Of a DNA stretch of 64,000 nt, positions 17,112 to 25,614 are shown piece after piece. The stretch spans positions 220,100 to 284,099 of the forward strand of contig NZ_JAHVAA010000004.1 of the NCBI RefSeq assembly GCF_019264485.1, read 5' to 3'. The position numbers and the translations under genes are program-made. Numbering within the stretch: the stretch's first letter is position 1; each line of letters starts with the position of its first letter. The stretch is from Sediminibacterium sp. (GTDB lineage: Bacteria; Bacteroidota; Bacteroidia; Chitinophagales; Chitinophagaceae). The notes beneath the pieces are model-generated. The model was not told the DNA's origin, did not search any database, and saw only the letters and a list, made by a program, of their open reading frames with translations.

Positions 17112-17195
17112 CGCCTGGTTATAAATATTCTATAAAGGTAGCATGGTGTAATCCGTTTTTGTTACGAATTTTGGAGTATTAGAAGATATACGAGT

Positions 17196-17633
17196 ATGAA
17201 GAGGATTATGTTTCGTTACGCAGACCGTCGATTAACCCTTGCACAGAAAACGGCTATTCAGGAATTTGTTGAAAAGCTCTTTACGAAAGAGAAAACGCCC
17301 TTGGCGCGAATCAACTATATCTTTTGTTCGGATGAATACCTTTTGGCTATTAACAGGAGTTTTTTACAGCATGACTATTATACCGATATCATCACATTTG
17401 GTTTATCTGCGCCAGGTAAGCCTGTGGAGGCAGAAATTTATATCAGTACAGAGCGGGTGAAAGACAATGCCGGGCAGTTGGACATTTCTTTCAGGGATGA
17501 AATGTTGCGTGTAATTTTCCATGGAGCCCTGCATTTATGCGGCTACAAGGATAAGAGGAAAGCAGATATAGCGTTAATGCGAAAGAGAGAAGATCATTAC
17601 CTCAAACTGTTTTTGAAGGCCTCAGTACACTAA
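17196..17633 (+). CDS. ybeY: rRNA maturation endoribonuclease YbeY
   Basis: 145-residue single-strand-specific RNase that acts in 16S rRNA 3'-end maturation and ribosome quality control. The metal-binding signature is HGALHLCGYKD (residues 109-119). The first two ligands His109 and His113 are present, and the third position, His in E. coli, is Asp119. That replacement is, to my knowledge, typical of Bacteroidota and is probably not a defect. The upstream strand DIITFGL is also conserved. It diverges from feoA with 84 bp between start codons. Confidence 0.94.
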   Translation: MKRIMFRYADRRLTLAQKTAIQEFVEKLFTKEKTPLARINYIFCSDEYLLAINRSFLQHDYYTDIITFGLSAPGKPVEAEIYISTERVKDNAGQLDISFRDEMLRVIFHGALHLCGYKDKRKADIALMRKREDHYLKLFLKASVH

Positions 17634-17791
17634 CCCTGGTTTTCTCTCTTTAATAAGATACATACAAACAGGTGGGTTAAAGTTGTATGAATACATTCAG
17701 ACGCGGAGTTAGCGTGAAAAAGAAAAGCGAAATAACATATTCCTGATAAACAGAATCCTGATAATTCGTTTTATTTGATAAACCCCAGTAT

Positions 17792-18460
17792 ATGCCTCGT
17801 ATCGGCATAGTTTGTCTATTTATTTTTTTCCTGCTGAAAAGTCAGGCCCAGATGTCTACCGTAGAGCTGGAGATAAAGCCTGTACCACAACCCCTGCTGC
17901 GCGATTTGGATGTAGAACGATGGAATAGCAACAACCGTGAATTTAAATCGCTTTCACCAGAAGCGCAGGAAATACTTTACTGGACCAATTATAGCCGAAT
18001 CAATCCGAAAAGATTCTGGGATAGTGTTGTAGCGCCCATAATCAGTCTTTTCCCCGAATTGAAAGGGGCGGAATCCCTAAGCCTAAAAGATGATTTGTAC
18101 AGAAGCCGCCCTCTTCCCTTGTTGAAACTCAACGAATCATTCATAAAAGCCGCCCAGGACCATTGCGATGATATGTCAATCCATAACGCAGAGCCCAGCC
18201 ATAGTTCTACCGATGGACGTAGTTTCCAGGACAGAATGCGAATGGCCCGGATTAAATCCTGCGCCAATGAAAACCTTTCATTGGGTAGTCACCACATACT
18301 TATATCACTCGTTTTACTTTACCTCGATATCCGCCTGCCCGAACTCGGCCATAGAAAAGCGCTTCTAAACCCGAATCTCACAGAAATTGGAATTGGCTAT
18401 GCTATTTATAGTAAGGATCAATTCTTTATGGTACAGGATATGGCTTGTAGTCAGAACTGA
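17792..18460 (+). CDS. CAP-domain (SCP/PR-1-like) secreted protein
   Basis: 222 residues with a signal peptide (MPRIGIVCLFIFFLLKSQAQ) and a CAP domain. Features are YWTNYSRINPKRFWDSVV (about 69), PLLKLNESFIKAAQDHCDDMSIHN (about 108-131), a His in PSHSSTDGRSFQDRM, ENLSLG and LLYLDIRLPELGHRKALLNPNLTEIGIGYA. The CAP cavity His and Glu residues (SH, EN and GHR) are retained. CAP proteins in bacteria are extracellular or envelope proteins of largely unknown function. The stop codon is followed at once by two 33-nt direct repeats preceding an HNH-like gene. Confidence 0.85.
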   Translation: MPRIGIVCLFIFFLLKSQAQMSTVELEIKPVPQPLLRDLDVERWNSNNREFKSLSPEAQEILYWTNYSRINPKRFWDSVVAPIISLFPELKGAESLSLKDDLYRSRPLPLLKLNESFIKAAQDHCDDMSIHNAEPSHSSTDGRSFQDRMRMARIKSCANENLSLGSHHILISLVLLYLDIRLPELGHRKALLNPNLTEIGIGYAIYSKDQFFMVQDMACSQN

Positions 18461-18461
18461 A

Positions 18462-18539
18462 TGTTCCACAAAACACAGTTTCAGGATGAAACATCGGAGT
18501 CTGATTTGTTCCACGAATCCCAGTTTCGGGATGAAACAT
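18462..18539. repeat. Paired 33-nt direct repeats, each with a dyad
   Basis: Copies at 18462-18494 and 18507-18539 differ at 4 of 33 positions and are spaced 45 bp apart. Each contains a dyad, GTTTCA-gga-TGAAAC in the first and GTTTCG-gga-TGAAAC in the second. They fill the gap between the CAP stop codon and the HNH-like start at 18555. They could be operator sites or another member of the intergenic word-repeat family. Confidence 0.7.
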
Positions 18540-18554
18540 TCCTTAGTTTTGGGT

Positions 18555-19169
18555 ATGGCAAGAAAAAGATGGACTCCGCAAACCGAAATCACAGACTCTT
18601 TATTGCGTTTGAGGGAAAAACGAAAATGGCAATTAGCCTACAGGCGTTATGTGGTAGAACAAAAACCAAGCGAAACCTATGGACAATTCTTTGGTTTAGA
18701 CATTCAAACACTCAGGGAGTGGTTCAGCTTGCAGTTTACGGAGGCCATTAACTGGGATAATTATGGAAAAGCCTGGCAGTTCGAGCATATTGTTCCGGCT
18801 ACCTATTTCAACTTTTCGGATGATAAAGAGCTAAAACTATGCTGGAGCTTTATAAATATGAGGGTCCAGCCGTTGGACGGTGAAGGTCAATCTACGCCCT
18901 CTTTTAACCTTCTGGCTGCTAAAACATATTTTTTTCAACTCCAGGAAAAATCGCAATTGCCTGTTTGTTCCAATATGTTAGAGAAATTAAGCGAGATAGA
19001 GGAACAGAATGCTGAAGTGCCAGCTGCCTTATATGATTTTCTTTCAAACCAAAAAGATCGTTTAGAACAGATACAAATGCTATATAGCGGGGAGCTGGAT
19101 CAACTAAACAGAGGTGTTGCTTTAAAAGAAATCCTCCTTGAACGCGAAATCCTCAAAAAATTCAGCTAA
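18555..19169 (+). CDS. HNH-like endonuclease domain protein
   Basis: 204 residues from the ATG at 18555 (MARKRWTPQTEITDSLLRLR). In-frame upstream Met codons overlap the CAP gene and translate the direct repeats, so they are unlikely starts. The N-terminal 45 residues are basic and helical. The core FEHIVPATYFNFSDDKELKLCWSFINMRVQPL (about 72-103) reads as an HNH-type beta-beta-alpha motif: EH, then Asn in FINMR. A canonical Cys zinc frame is absent. A helical C-terminus rich in Gln, Glu and Leu follows. Similar proteins are annotated as putative HNH or recombination endonucleases. It is an isolated gene ahead of mnmG, with no modification or defence partner in view. Confidence 0.6.
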   Translation: MARKRWTPQTEITDSLLRLREKRKWQLAYRRYVVEQKPSETYGQFFGLDIQTLREWFSLQFTEAINWDNYGKAWQFEHIVPATYFNFSDDKELKLCWSFINMRVQPLDGEGQSTPSFNLLAAKTYFFQLQEKSQLPVCSNMLEKLSEIEEQNAEVPAALYDFLSNQKDRLEQIQMLYSGELDQLNRGVALKEILLEREILKKFS

Positions 19170-19185
19170 TGCCTAAGGCCTGAAC

Positions 19186-19193
19186 TATCTTTG
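19186..19193 (+). promoter_or_regulatory. Putative -7 box of mnmG
   Basis: TATCTTTG matches the TAnnTTTG box and ends 7 bp before the mnmG ATG, so the transcript would be nearly leaderless. No good -33 TTTG is found at 19-20 bp spacing. Confidence 0.4.
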
Positions 19194-19199
19194 CAAACT

Positions 19200-21068
19200 A
19201 TGTTTCCGCAATATGATGTAATTGTAGTGGGTGCCGGTCATGCCGGTTGTGAAGCCGCCGCCTCTGCCGCTAACCTGGGCAGTAAAGTATTACTGGTTAC
19301 CATGAATATGCAAACCATCGCCCAGATGAGTTGTAACCCGGCCATGGGTGGTATTGCCAAAGGACAGATTGTTCGTGAAATAGATGCCATGGGTGGGTAC
19401 AGTGGTATTGTGTCAGACATCAGCACCATTCAGTTTCGTATGCTGAACAGGAGCAAGGGCCCGGCCATGTGGAGCCCACGTACCCAGAACGACCGCATGC
19501 TCTTTGCTGCCAAATGGAGAGAAATGCTCGAGAATACGCCCAATGTAGATTTTTACCAGGATATGGTTCGTTCCATCATCATCAAAGACGGAAGGGCCTG
19601 CGGGGTTGTAACAGGACTTGGTCACGAAATACAATCAAAAACAGTTGTTGTTACCAGTGGCACTTTCTTAAATGGCATCATTCATATTGGTGAAAAACAA
19701 TTTGGCGGAGGAAGGGTGGCTGAGAAAGCCTCAACAGGTATTACCGAGCAATTGGTAGAACTGGGTTTTGAAAGCGATCGTCTGAAAACAGGAACACCTC
19801 CCCGTGTAGATGGCCGCAGCCTCGATTACAGTAAAATGGAAGAGCAGAAAGGCGATGATGAAATTGTGGGTTTCTCTTATACCGATACACCCCGCATCAA
19901 AGCCGCAGATCAGCGAAGCTGTTATATTACTTATACCAACGAAAAAGTACACGATATATTAAAAACCGGTTTCGATAGAAGTCCGATGTTTCAGGGACGA
20001 ATTGAAGGAACGGGTCCCAGGTACTGTCCGAGTATTGAAGACAAGATCAACCGTTTTGCAGATCGTGAACGGCATCAGTTATTTGTAGAACCGGAAGGAT
20101 GGAACACGGTTGAAATTTATGTAAACGGATTCTCAACTTCATTGCCCGAAGAAGTTCAATACGAAGCAATTCGTACTGTGCCGGGGTTTGAGAACTGCAG
20201 GATCTTCAGACCTGGTTATGCCATCGAGTACGATTATTTTCCACCAACACAATTACAATATTCGCTCGAGACAAAACTGGTTGCTAATTTATTCTTCGCC
20301 GGACAAATTAACGGAACCACGGGTTATGAAGAAGCGGCTTGTCAGGGTTTGATGGCAGGTATCAATGCACACCAGCGTGCCAGAGAATTAGATCCTGTGA
20401 TCCTGCAAAGAAGTGAAGCCTATATTGGTGTATTGATCGATGACCTCATCAGCAAAGGAACGGATGAACCTTACCGGATGTTTACCAGTCGCGCCGAATT
20501 CAGAACATTGTTGAGACAGGATAATGCCGATCTGCGTTTAACAGAATTGAGTTACCGTTTAGGTTTGGCTTCGCAGGATAGAATGGACAAAGTGATCAGC
20601 AAGCGAAACAATGTAACAGCCATTAAAAAAATATTACAGGAGATGAATGTGGAGCCGGATCAGATCAATCCATATTTTGAAAAAATTGGTTCGGCGCTGA
20701 TCACAGAAAAACAAAAAGCAGCTAAAATTATTCTTCGTCCGAATGTTGACCTTCTTTCTCTTGCTGCGTATATGCCTGCATTAAAAGAGGCGCTGTGTTC
20801 TTTTGATCAGGACAGCCTGGAACAATCTGAAATACAGATTAAATACGAAAGATATATTGAGAAAGAACAGGATATTGCTACGCGGATGAGTCAGATGGAG
20901 AATACAAAGATTCCCGAAAGTTTTGATTATGATAAAGTAGCGGCCATCTCAAACGAGGCCTTGCAAAAATTCAAACGCATCCGTCCGAGAACATTGGGGC
21001 AGGCAAGCCGTATCAGTGGTGTGAATCCGAGTGATGTACAGATTTTGATGGTGTATATGGGGAGGTAG
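19200..21068 (+). CDS. mnmG: tRNA uridine-5-carboxymethylaminomethyl modification enzyme MnmG (GidA)
   Basis: 622-residue FAD protein that works with MnmE to modify the wobble uridine of several tRNAs. The start is the ATG at 19200; a TTG three codons earlier is in frame but lies within the -7 box. The FAD motif VVGAGHAGCEAA (about 10-21) and GidA signatures PAMGGIAKGQIVREIDAMGG (about 46-65) and GTGPRYCPSIEDKINRF are intact. The C-terminal domain contains RPRTLGQASRISGVNPSDV. Length is normal. In many bacteria mnmG lies near oriC; here it is about 9 kb from the candidate origin. Confidence 0.98.
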   Translation: MFPQYDVIVVGAGHAGCEAAASAANLGSKVLLVTMNMQTIAQMSCNPAMGGIAKGQIVREIDAMGGYSGIVSDISTIQFRMLNRSKGPAMWSPRTQNDRMLFAAKWREMLENTPNVDFYQDMVRSIIIKDGRACGVVTGLGHEIQSKTVVVTSGTFLNGIIHIGEKQFGGGRVAEKASTGITEQLVELGFESDRLKTGTPPRVDGRSLDYSKMEEQKGDDEIVGFSYTDTPRIKAADQRSCYITYTNEKVHDILKTGFDRSPMFQGRIEGTGPRYCPSIEDKINRFADRERHQLFVEPEGWNTVEIYVNGFSTSLPEEVQYEAIRTVPGFENCRIFRPGYAIEYDYFPPTQLQYSLETKLVANLFFAGQINGTTGYEEAACQGLMAGINAHQRARELDPVILQRSEAYIGVLIDDLISKGTDEPYRMFTSRAEFRTLLRQDNADLRLTELSYRLGLASQDRMDKVISKRNNVTAIKKILQEMNVEPDQINPYFEKIGSALITEKQKAAKIILRPNVDLLSLAAYMPALKEALCSFDQDSLEQSEIQIKYERYIEKEQDIATRMSQMENTKIPESFDYDKVAAISNEALQKFKRIRPRTLGQASRISGVNPSDVQILMVYMGR

Positions 21069-21375
21069 ATTTCTGTAAGTATTGGTCAATGAAGAATACC
21101 GGCGCCAGATAAAAATATCTAAGATGAAAAGAGTCGTCTCATTTATTTCCCGTCATTTCAAATCATAGCCCAACAAGTAAACCACCTGAGATGAACTTTG
21201 ATAAAGTTGATTTTGAGTATTTACTAAAACAGAACCCGCCCGTAAAGTAGCATGAAGAAAAGCCACAGATTCACAGATTGGTAAACTAAAATCTGTGGCT
21301 AAAATTTTTCTTCCATCTGTCTGAAAGAATAAAAATCAAAGAAGGTGTATCTTTAATAGCATACAATTAAATGCC
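21069..21375. other. Intergenic region with hairpin and a 19-codon reading frame
   Basis: 307 bp between mnmG and the proline-iminopeptidase-like gene. A 19-codon frame (21191-21250, MNFDKVDFEYLLKQNPPVK) has no visible ribosome binding site and may be a gene remnant or chance. The hairpin at 21261-21300 follows it. TATCTTTA at 21348-21355 is a weak -7 candidate for the next gene. Confidence 0.4.
21261..21300 (+). terminator. Hairpin terminator, AGCCACAGATT word family
   Basis: AGCCACAGATT (21261-21271) pairs perfectly with AATCTGTGGCT (21290-21300) across an 18-nt loop, followed by AAAATTTTT. It is a shortened relative of the 23-bp stem at 44357-44412: arm 1 keeps both word units but arm 2 has lost one. 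Confidence 0.65.
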
Positions 21376-22380
21376 ATGAGATATATCCTTTCTTTCTTTA
21401 TCCTGCTCATAATTGTCTCCTGTCAGCAAAAGCAAACTACAGTTACCGATTATTTCGCACAAAAAGATTCCGGCGTACAGGTTGCCGGCATCAAAATGAT
21501 TCCCATCAAAACACCTGTTGGTACATTCAAAGTGTGGACCAAAACCATCGGCAATAACCCACGCATCAAAGTATTGTTATTACATGGTGGTCCGGCCATG
21601 ACACATGAATACATGGAAGCATTTGAAAGTTTCTTTCCTAAGGAAGGTTTTGAAATGATTGAGTATGACCAGCTCGGCTCTTACTATAGCGACCAGCCTA
21701 CAGACAGTTCTTTATGGACAACAGAAAGGTTTGTAGAAGAAGTAGAACAGGTACGCCAGGCACTTGGTCTAACAAAAGATAATTTTTACCTGCTGGGCAA
21801 TTCCTGGGGAGGCATACTCGCCATGGAATATGCGTTGAAATACCAGCAACACCTGAAAGGATTGATCATCTGTAATATGATGGCCAGTATTCCGGATTAT
21901 GAAAAATACAATGGGGTGCTGCGTGCACAAATGCGTCCCGGACTTGTTGATACGCTACAATCTTATGAATCAAAGGGATTGTTTAAAGATCCGGTTTATC
22001 AACAGTTGATATTCAATGAATATTATACCAAACACCTCTGCCGTTTACCGGAGTGGCCCGAACCGGTAAACCGTTGTTTCAAACACATCAACGAAACTAT
22101 TTATGTAATGATGCAGGGTCCAAGTGAGTTTAAGGTAGGCGGCCGCTTATTGACCTGGGACCGGAAAGCCGATCTTCCGAAAATCGCCGTTCCAACACTT
22201 ACCGTGGGCGCCAAATACGATACCATGGACCCGGCCCATATGGAATGGATGAGCAAACAGGTAAAAAACGGGAAATACCTCTATTGTCCGAACGGAAGCC
22301 ATCTGTCTATGTGGGATGATCAGAAAATATTTATGGAAGGCGTAATCAAATTCATCAAAGAAACAGACCTATTAAAATAA
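21376..22380 (+). CDS. Proline-iminopeptidase-like alpha/beta hydrolase, lipoprotein
   Basis: 334 residues. A lipoprotein signal with lipobox IVSC (Cys16) predicts membrane anchoring in the periplasm. The fold matches the S33 proline iminopeptidase family: oxyanion motif LLLHGGPAMTHEYM (about 72), nucleophile Ser in LLGNSWGGILAMEYAL (about 143), Asp in GAKYDTMDP (about 282) and His in NGSHLSMWDD (about 310). A helical cap lies between. It probably releases N-terminal proline or similar residues from small peptides. Some Bacteroidota relatives are tricorn-interacting factor-like. It appears monocistronic. Confidence 0.88.
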   Translation: MRYILSFFILLIIVSCQQKQTTVTDYFAQKDSGVQVAGIKMIPIKTPVGTFKVWTKTIGNNPRIKVLLLHGGPAMTHEYMEAFESFFPKEGFEMIEYDQLGSYYSDQPTDSSLWTTERFVEEVEQVRQALGLTKDNFYLLGNSWGGILAMEYALKYQQHLKGLIICNMMASIPDYEKYNGVLRAQMRPGLVDTLQSYESKGLFKDPVYQQLIFNEYYTKHLCRLPEWPEPVNRCFKHINETIYVMMQGPSEFKVGGRLLTWDRKADLPKIAVPTLTVGAKYDTMDPAHMEWMSKQVKNGKYLYCPNGSHLSMWDDQKIFMEGVIKFIKETDLLK

Positions 22381-22394
22381 ATCTTCCTATCCCT

Positions 22395-22416
22395 GCTCCG
22401 GACTTAAGTCCGGAGC
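22395..22416. repeat. Perfect 22-nt palindrome centred on ACTTAAGT
   Basis: The palindrome runs GCTCCGGACTT / AAGTCCGGAGC without a spacer, 15 nt after the upstream stop codon. A degenerate relative with similar 3' flank is at 13039-13058. It could be a terminator stem or a protein site. Confidence 0.7.
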
Positions 22417-22543
22417 TAAGATGGGTAAAAGACCTTTCCACCGATTTCATTTGTCCATTCATCCTTAAAATACTAAAACCTTTTTGCCACCCCGCATATT
22501 TCTGTAGCTTTAAAGTCTTCCTAAAACCAATCTAAAAACTACC

Positions 22544-25500
22544 ATGAGAAGACTAAAGCTCCTGTTTTCGGGGCTCCTGTTTGCATCCCTGCTACAGGCC
22601 CAGGAAACATTTCAGGTCAATGGTGTTGGCGACAAACGCGACGGATGTTATGCGTTTACCAATGCCACCATTGTAAAAGATGCACAAACCACACTCACCA
22701 ATGCCACACTCGTCATCCGTGATGGAAAAATTGTATCGGTAGGAAATGGCGTTGCCATTCCAAAAGATGCAGTAGTAGTTGACTGTAAGGATAAATATAT
22801 CTATCCTTCCTTCATCGATATTTTCAGCGATTATGGTATGCCACAGGCTCAGCGTCAGCAGGGCGGCGGCGGTTTTAACTTCAATGCACCCGCACAGTTA
22901 ACCTCCAACCAGAAAGGTGCTTATGGCTGGAACCAGGCACTGAAGTCTGATGTACAGGCCTATAAAATTTTCACTGCCGATGAGGCCCGCGCAAAACCCT
23001 TACGCGATATGGGTTTTGGTACCGTACTCACACACCAGAAAGATGGTATTCTACGTGGTACCGGTTCTGTGGTTACACTGGCCAATGATGCAGATAATTT
23101 CCTTGTGGTAAAAGAAAAAGCAGCCACACATCTTTCTTTTAATAAAGGAACATCGGGTCAGTCATATCCAGGCTCCTTGATGGGAACCATTGCATTATTG
23201 CGTCAGACATATTTAGATGCACAATGGTATAAAACCAATCCTGCAGCTGCTGGCTTACAGGGAGACGGTGTAAATATCAGTCTGAAATATTTCAACGACC
23301 AGCAATCGCTTCCGCAGATTTTTGATCCGGCCGACAGGGCAGGAACCGATTTCTGGAACATCATCCGTGCCGATCGTGTGGGCGATGAGTTTGGCGTTCA
23401 GTATATCTTGAAAGCAACAGGTAAAGAATACCAGCGTATTAAAGAAGTGGCTGCTACCAAAGCGCCCTTAATTGTAGGCTTGAATTTTCCAGCAGCGATG
23501 GATGTTGAAGACCCCAATGATGCACGTCTGGTATCACTGGCCGATATGAAAAACTGGGAACTGGCTCCTACCAATCCTGCCGCTATCGAAAAAGCGGGTA
23601 TATCTTTTGTATTAACATCAGCCGATCTCCGCGACGCACGCACATTTATGACCAACCTGAGAAAAGCCATGGAAAATGGATTATCAGAAAAAGCGGCCAT
23701 GGAAGCGTTAACCAAAACACCGGCTACCTGGTTGGGTGTATATGATAAAGTAGGCAGTATTGATAATGGCAAACTCGCCAATTTCGTTATTACTACGGGT
23801 CCTGTATTTGCAGAAAGAACAACCCTGCTCCAAAACTGGGTACAGGGAAAAAAATATGCAGTTAATGAAAGTGCCTGGACCAGCGTAACAGGTTTGTACA
23901 CACTAACCACCAACGGTGCCAAAGGAACCAATACCTATAGTGTAGATGTAAAAAGCAGTTCTTCAGCAACTGTTATTGCAAAAGACACGGTAACAGCTAC
24001 ATTTAGCTACGATGGTAAAGCGGTTAAGTTCAGCTTTGCTCCTGAAAGACGTTCACGTAATATTATCCGCTTCAGCGGATTTAATAATGGTGGCGACTGG
24101 AATGGTATGGCAGAAGATGCAGAAGGTAACAGAATGACCTGGACCGCTAAACTCAATTCAATCAAACCAGATACGGCCACTGCCCGCACCAGACCAACAC
24201 CTCCAAACAGAATTGGCAAAACCATGTATCCGTTTACGGCATATGGTACCGATTCTACCTTACCCGCACCGGGAACATACCTGGTTAAAAATGCTACGGT
24301 ATGGACCAGCGAAAAAGAAGGTAAACTGGAAGGAACGGATGTATTGGTAAAAGGAGGAAAGATTGCTCGCATTGGTAAAAACCTGAGCGACGCATCCGCA
24401 ACCGTTATTGATGGTACGGGTAAACACCTTACCGCAGGTATTATTGATGAACACTCACATATTGCATCTGCATCTACCAACGAAGGCGCACAGAGTGTTA
24501 CTTCTGAAGTTCGTATGCAGGACAACCTCGATCCGGATGATATCAATATCTATCGCCAGTTAAGTGGCGGTGTAACAACATCACATATCCTGCACGGCTC
24601 CGCTAATACCATTGGTGGTCAGACACAGCTTATCAAGTTGCGCTGGGGTGTGAATGATGAAGAACTGAAATTTAAAAACTGGGATCCCTTTATCAAGTTT
24701 GCTTTGGGTGAAAACGTAAAACGTACATCATCAACCAGCAATAACCGCTTCCCCGATACACGTATGGGTGTGGAGCAGGTATTAACCGATGCATTCAACA
24801 GGGCAGTAGCTTATGAGAAAGCGATGAAAGCCGATCCTAAAGGCACACGTCGCGATCTTGAATTGGATGCGCTGGTAGAAATCATGAACAAACAGCGTTT
24901 TATTACCTGTCACTCTTATGTACAAAGCGAAATCACGGCCACCATGCGAGTAGCAGAGAAATTCGGATTCCGCATCAACACGTTCACTCACATTCTCGAA
25001 GGGTATAAAGTAGCCGATAAGATGAAAGCCCATGGCGCAGCGGCATCTACTTTCTCCGACTGGTGGGCATATAAAGTAGAAGTAACCGATGCCATTCCTT
25101 ACAATGCCTATATCATGAATAAGGTTGGACTAACTGTAGCCATTAATTCAGATGATGCTGAAATGGCGCGCCGTTTAAATCAGGAAGCAGCGAAGAGCGT
25201 TAAATATGGCGGTATGAGTGAAGAAGAAGCCTTGAAAATGGTAACCATTAATCCGGCTAAAATGCTGCATGTTGACGACAGAGTGGGAAGTATTAAAGCA
25301 GGGAAAGATGCAGACCTCGTTTTATGGAGCGATCATCCGCTGAGCATTTATGCGAAAGCAGAAAAGACAATGGTAGATGGTACCATTTATTTCGATCGTG
25401 AAAAAGATGCAGCCATGCGTAAACAGGTGTTGGCAGAACGTACAAGACTCATCGGTAAAATGGTGGGAGAAAAAAGAGGAGGCCGTCCAACCATGCCGGC

Positions 25501-25603
25501 TACACCGAGTTACAAATATGTACACACTTGTTTAGACCATTCTCATAAACTGGGTATGCTGGAAATTGAGGCGGAAGAAGAAACCCATGGCGATAACCAA
25601 TAA
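22544..25603 (+). CDS. Large amidohydrolase-family protein with two amidohydrolase-like halves
   Basis: 1019 residues with a signal peptide (about 1-19). It contains two imidazolonepropionase-like modules. The N-terminal half has the beta-sandwich start (NATLVIRDGKIVSVGN) but its expected metal motif reads YPSFIDIFSDYG without the HxH pair, so it is probably inactive. The C-terminal half (from about 580) has IIDEHSHI with HxH, then His in ITCHSYVQSE and FTHILEGYK and Asp in INSDDAEMA, a complete metal site. A GGGGFNF insert is near residue 107. It is followed after 11 bp by a second amidohydrolase gene, so the two are surely cotranscribed. Substrate unknown; peptide or cyclic-amide hydrolysis is plausible. 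Confidence 0.88.
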   Translation: MRRLKLLFSGLLFASLLQAQETFQVNGVGDKRDGCYAFTNATIVKDAQTTLTNATLVIRDGKIVSVGNGVAIPKDAVVVDCKDKYIYPSFIDIFSDYGMPQAQRQQGGGGFNFNAPAQLTSNQKGAYGWNQALKSDVQAYKIFTADEARAKPLRDMGFGTVLTHQKDGILRGTGSVVTLANDADNFLVVKEKAATHLSFNKGTSGQSYPGSLMGTIALLRQTYLDAQWYKTNPAAAGLQGDGVNISLKYFNDQQSLPQIFDPADRAGTDFWNIIRADRVGDEFGVQYILKATGKEYQRIKEVAATKAPLIVGLNFPAAMDVEDPNDARLVSLADMKNWELAPTNPAAIEKAGISFVLTSADLRDARTFMTNLRKAMENGLSEKAAMEALTKTPATWLGVYDKVGSIDNGKLANFVITTGPVFAERTTLLQNWVQGKKYAVNESAWTSVTGLYTLTTNGAKGTNTYSVDVKSSSSATVIAKDTVTATFSYDGKAVKFSFAPERRSRNIIRFSGFNNGGDWNGMAEDAEGNRMTWTAKLNSIKPDTATARTRPTPPNRIGKTMYPFTAYGTDSTLPAPGTYLVKNATVWTSEKEGKLEGTDVLVKGGKIARIGKNLSDASATVIDGTGKHLTAGIIDEHSHIASASTNEGAQSVTSEVRMQDNLDPDDINIYRQLSGGVTTSHILHGSANTIGGQTQLIKLRWGVNDEELKFKNWDPFIKFALGENVKRTSSTSNNRFPDTRMGVEQVLTDAFNRAVAYEKAMKADPKGTRRDLELDALVEIMNKQRFITCHSYVQSEITATMRVAEKFGFRINTFTHILEGYKVADKMKAHGAAASTFSDWWAYKVEVTDAIPYNAYIMNKVGLTVAINSDDAEMARRLNQEAAKSVKYGGMSEEEALKMVTINPAKMLHVDDRVGSIKAGKDADLVLWSDHPLSIYAKAEKTMVDGTIYFDREKDAAMRKQVLAERTRLIGKMVGEKRGGRPTMPATPSYKYVHTCLDHSHKLGMLEIEAEEETHGDNQ

Positions 25604-25614
25604 ACCACTGCAAC

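Noticed and set aside
18461..18751. 96-codon frame starting at the direct repeats with FHKTQFQDET / FHESQFRDET units
   Set aside because: It overlaps the HNH-like gene in another frame, and after the two repeat units it has no protein-like pattern; kept only as an oddity of the repeats.
23398..24546. Two antisense frames of about 178 codons inside the 1019-residue amidohydrolase gene
   Set aside because: They lie wholly opposite a strongly supported gene and have low-complexity Ser/Ala/Val content typical of codon-shadow frames.
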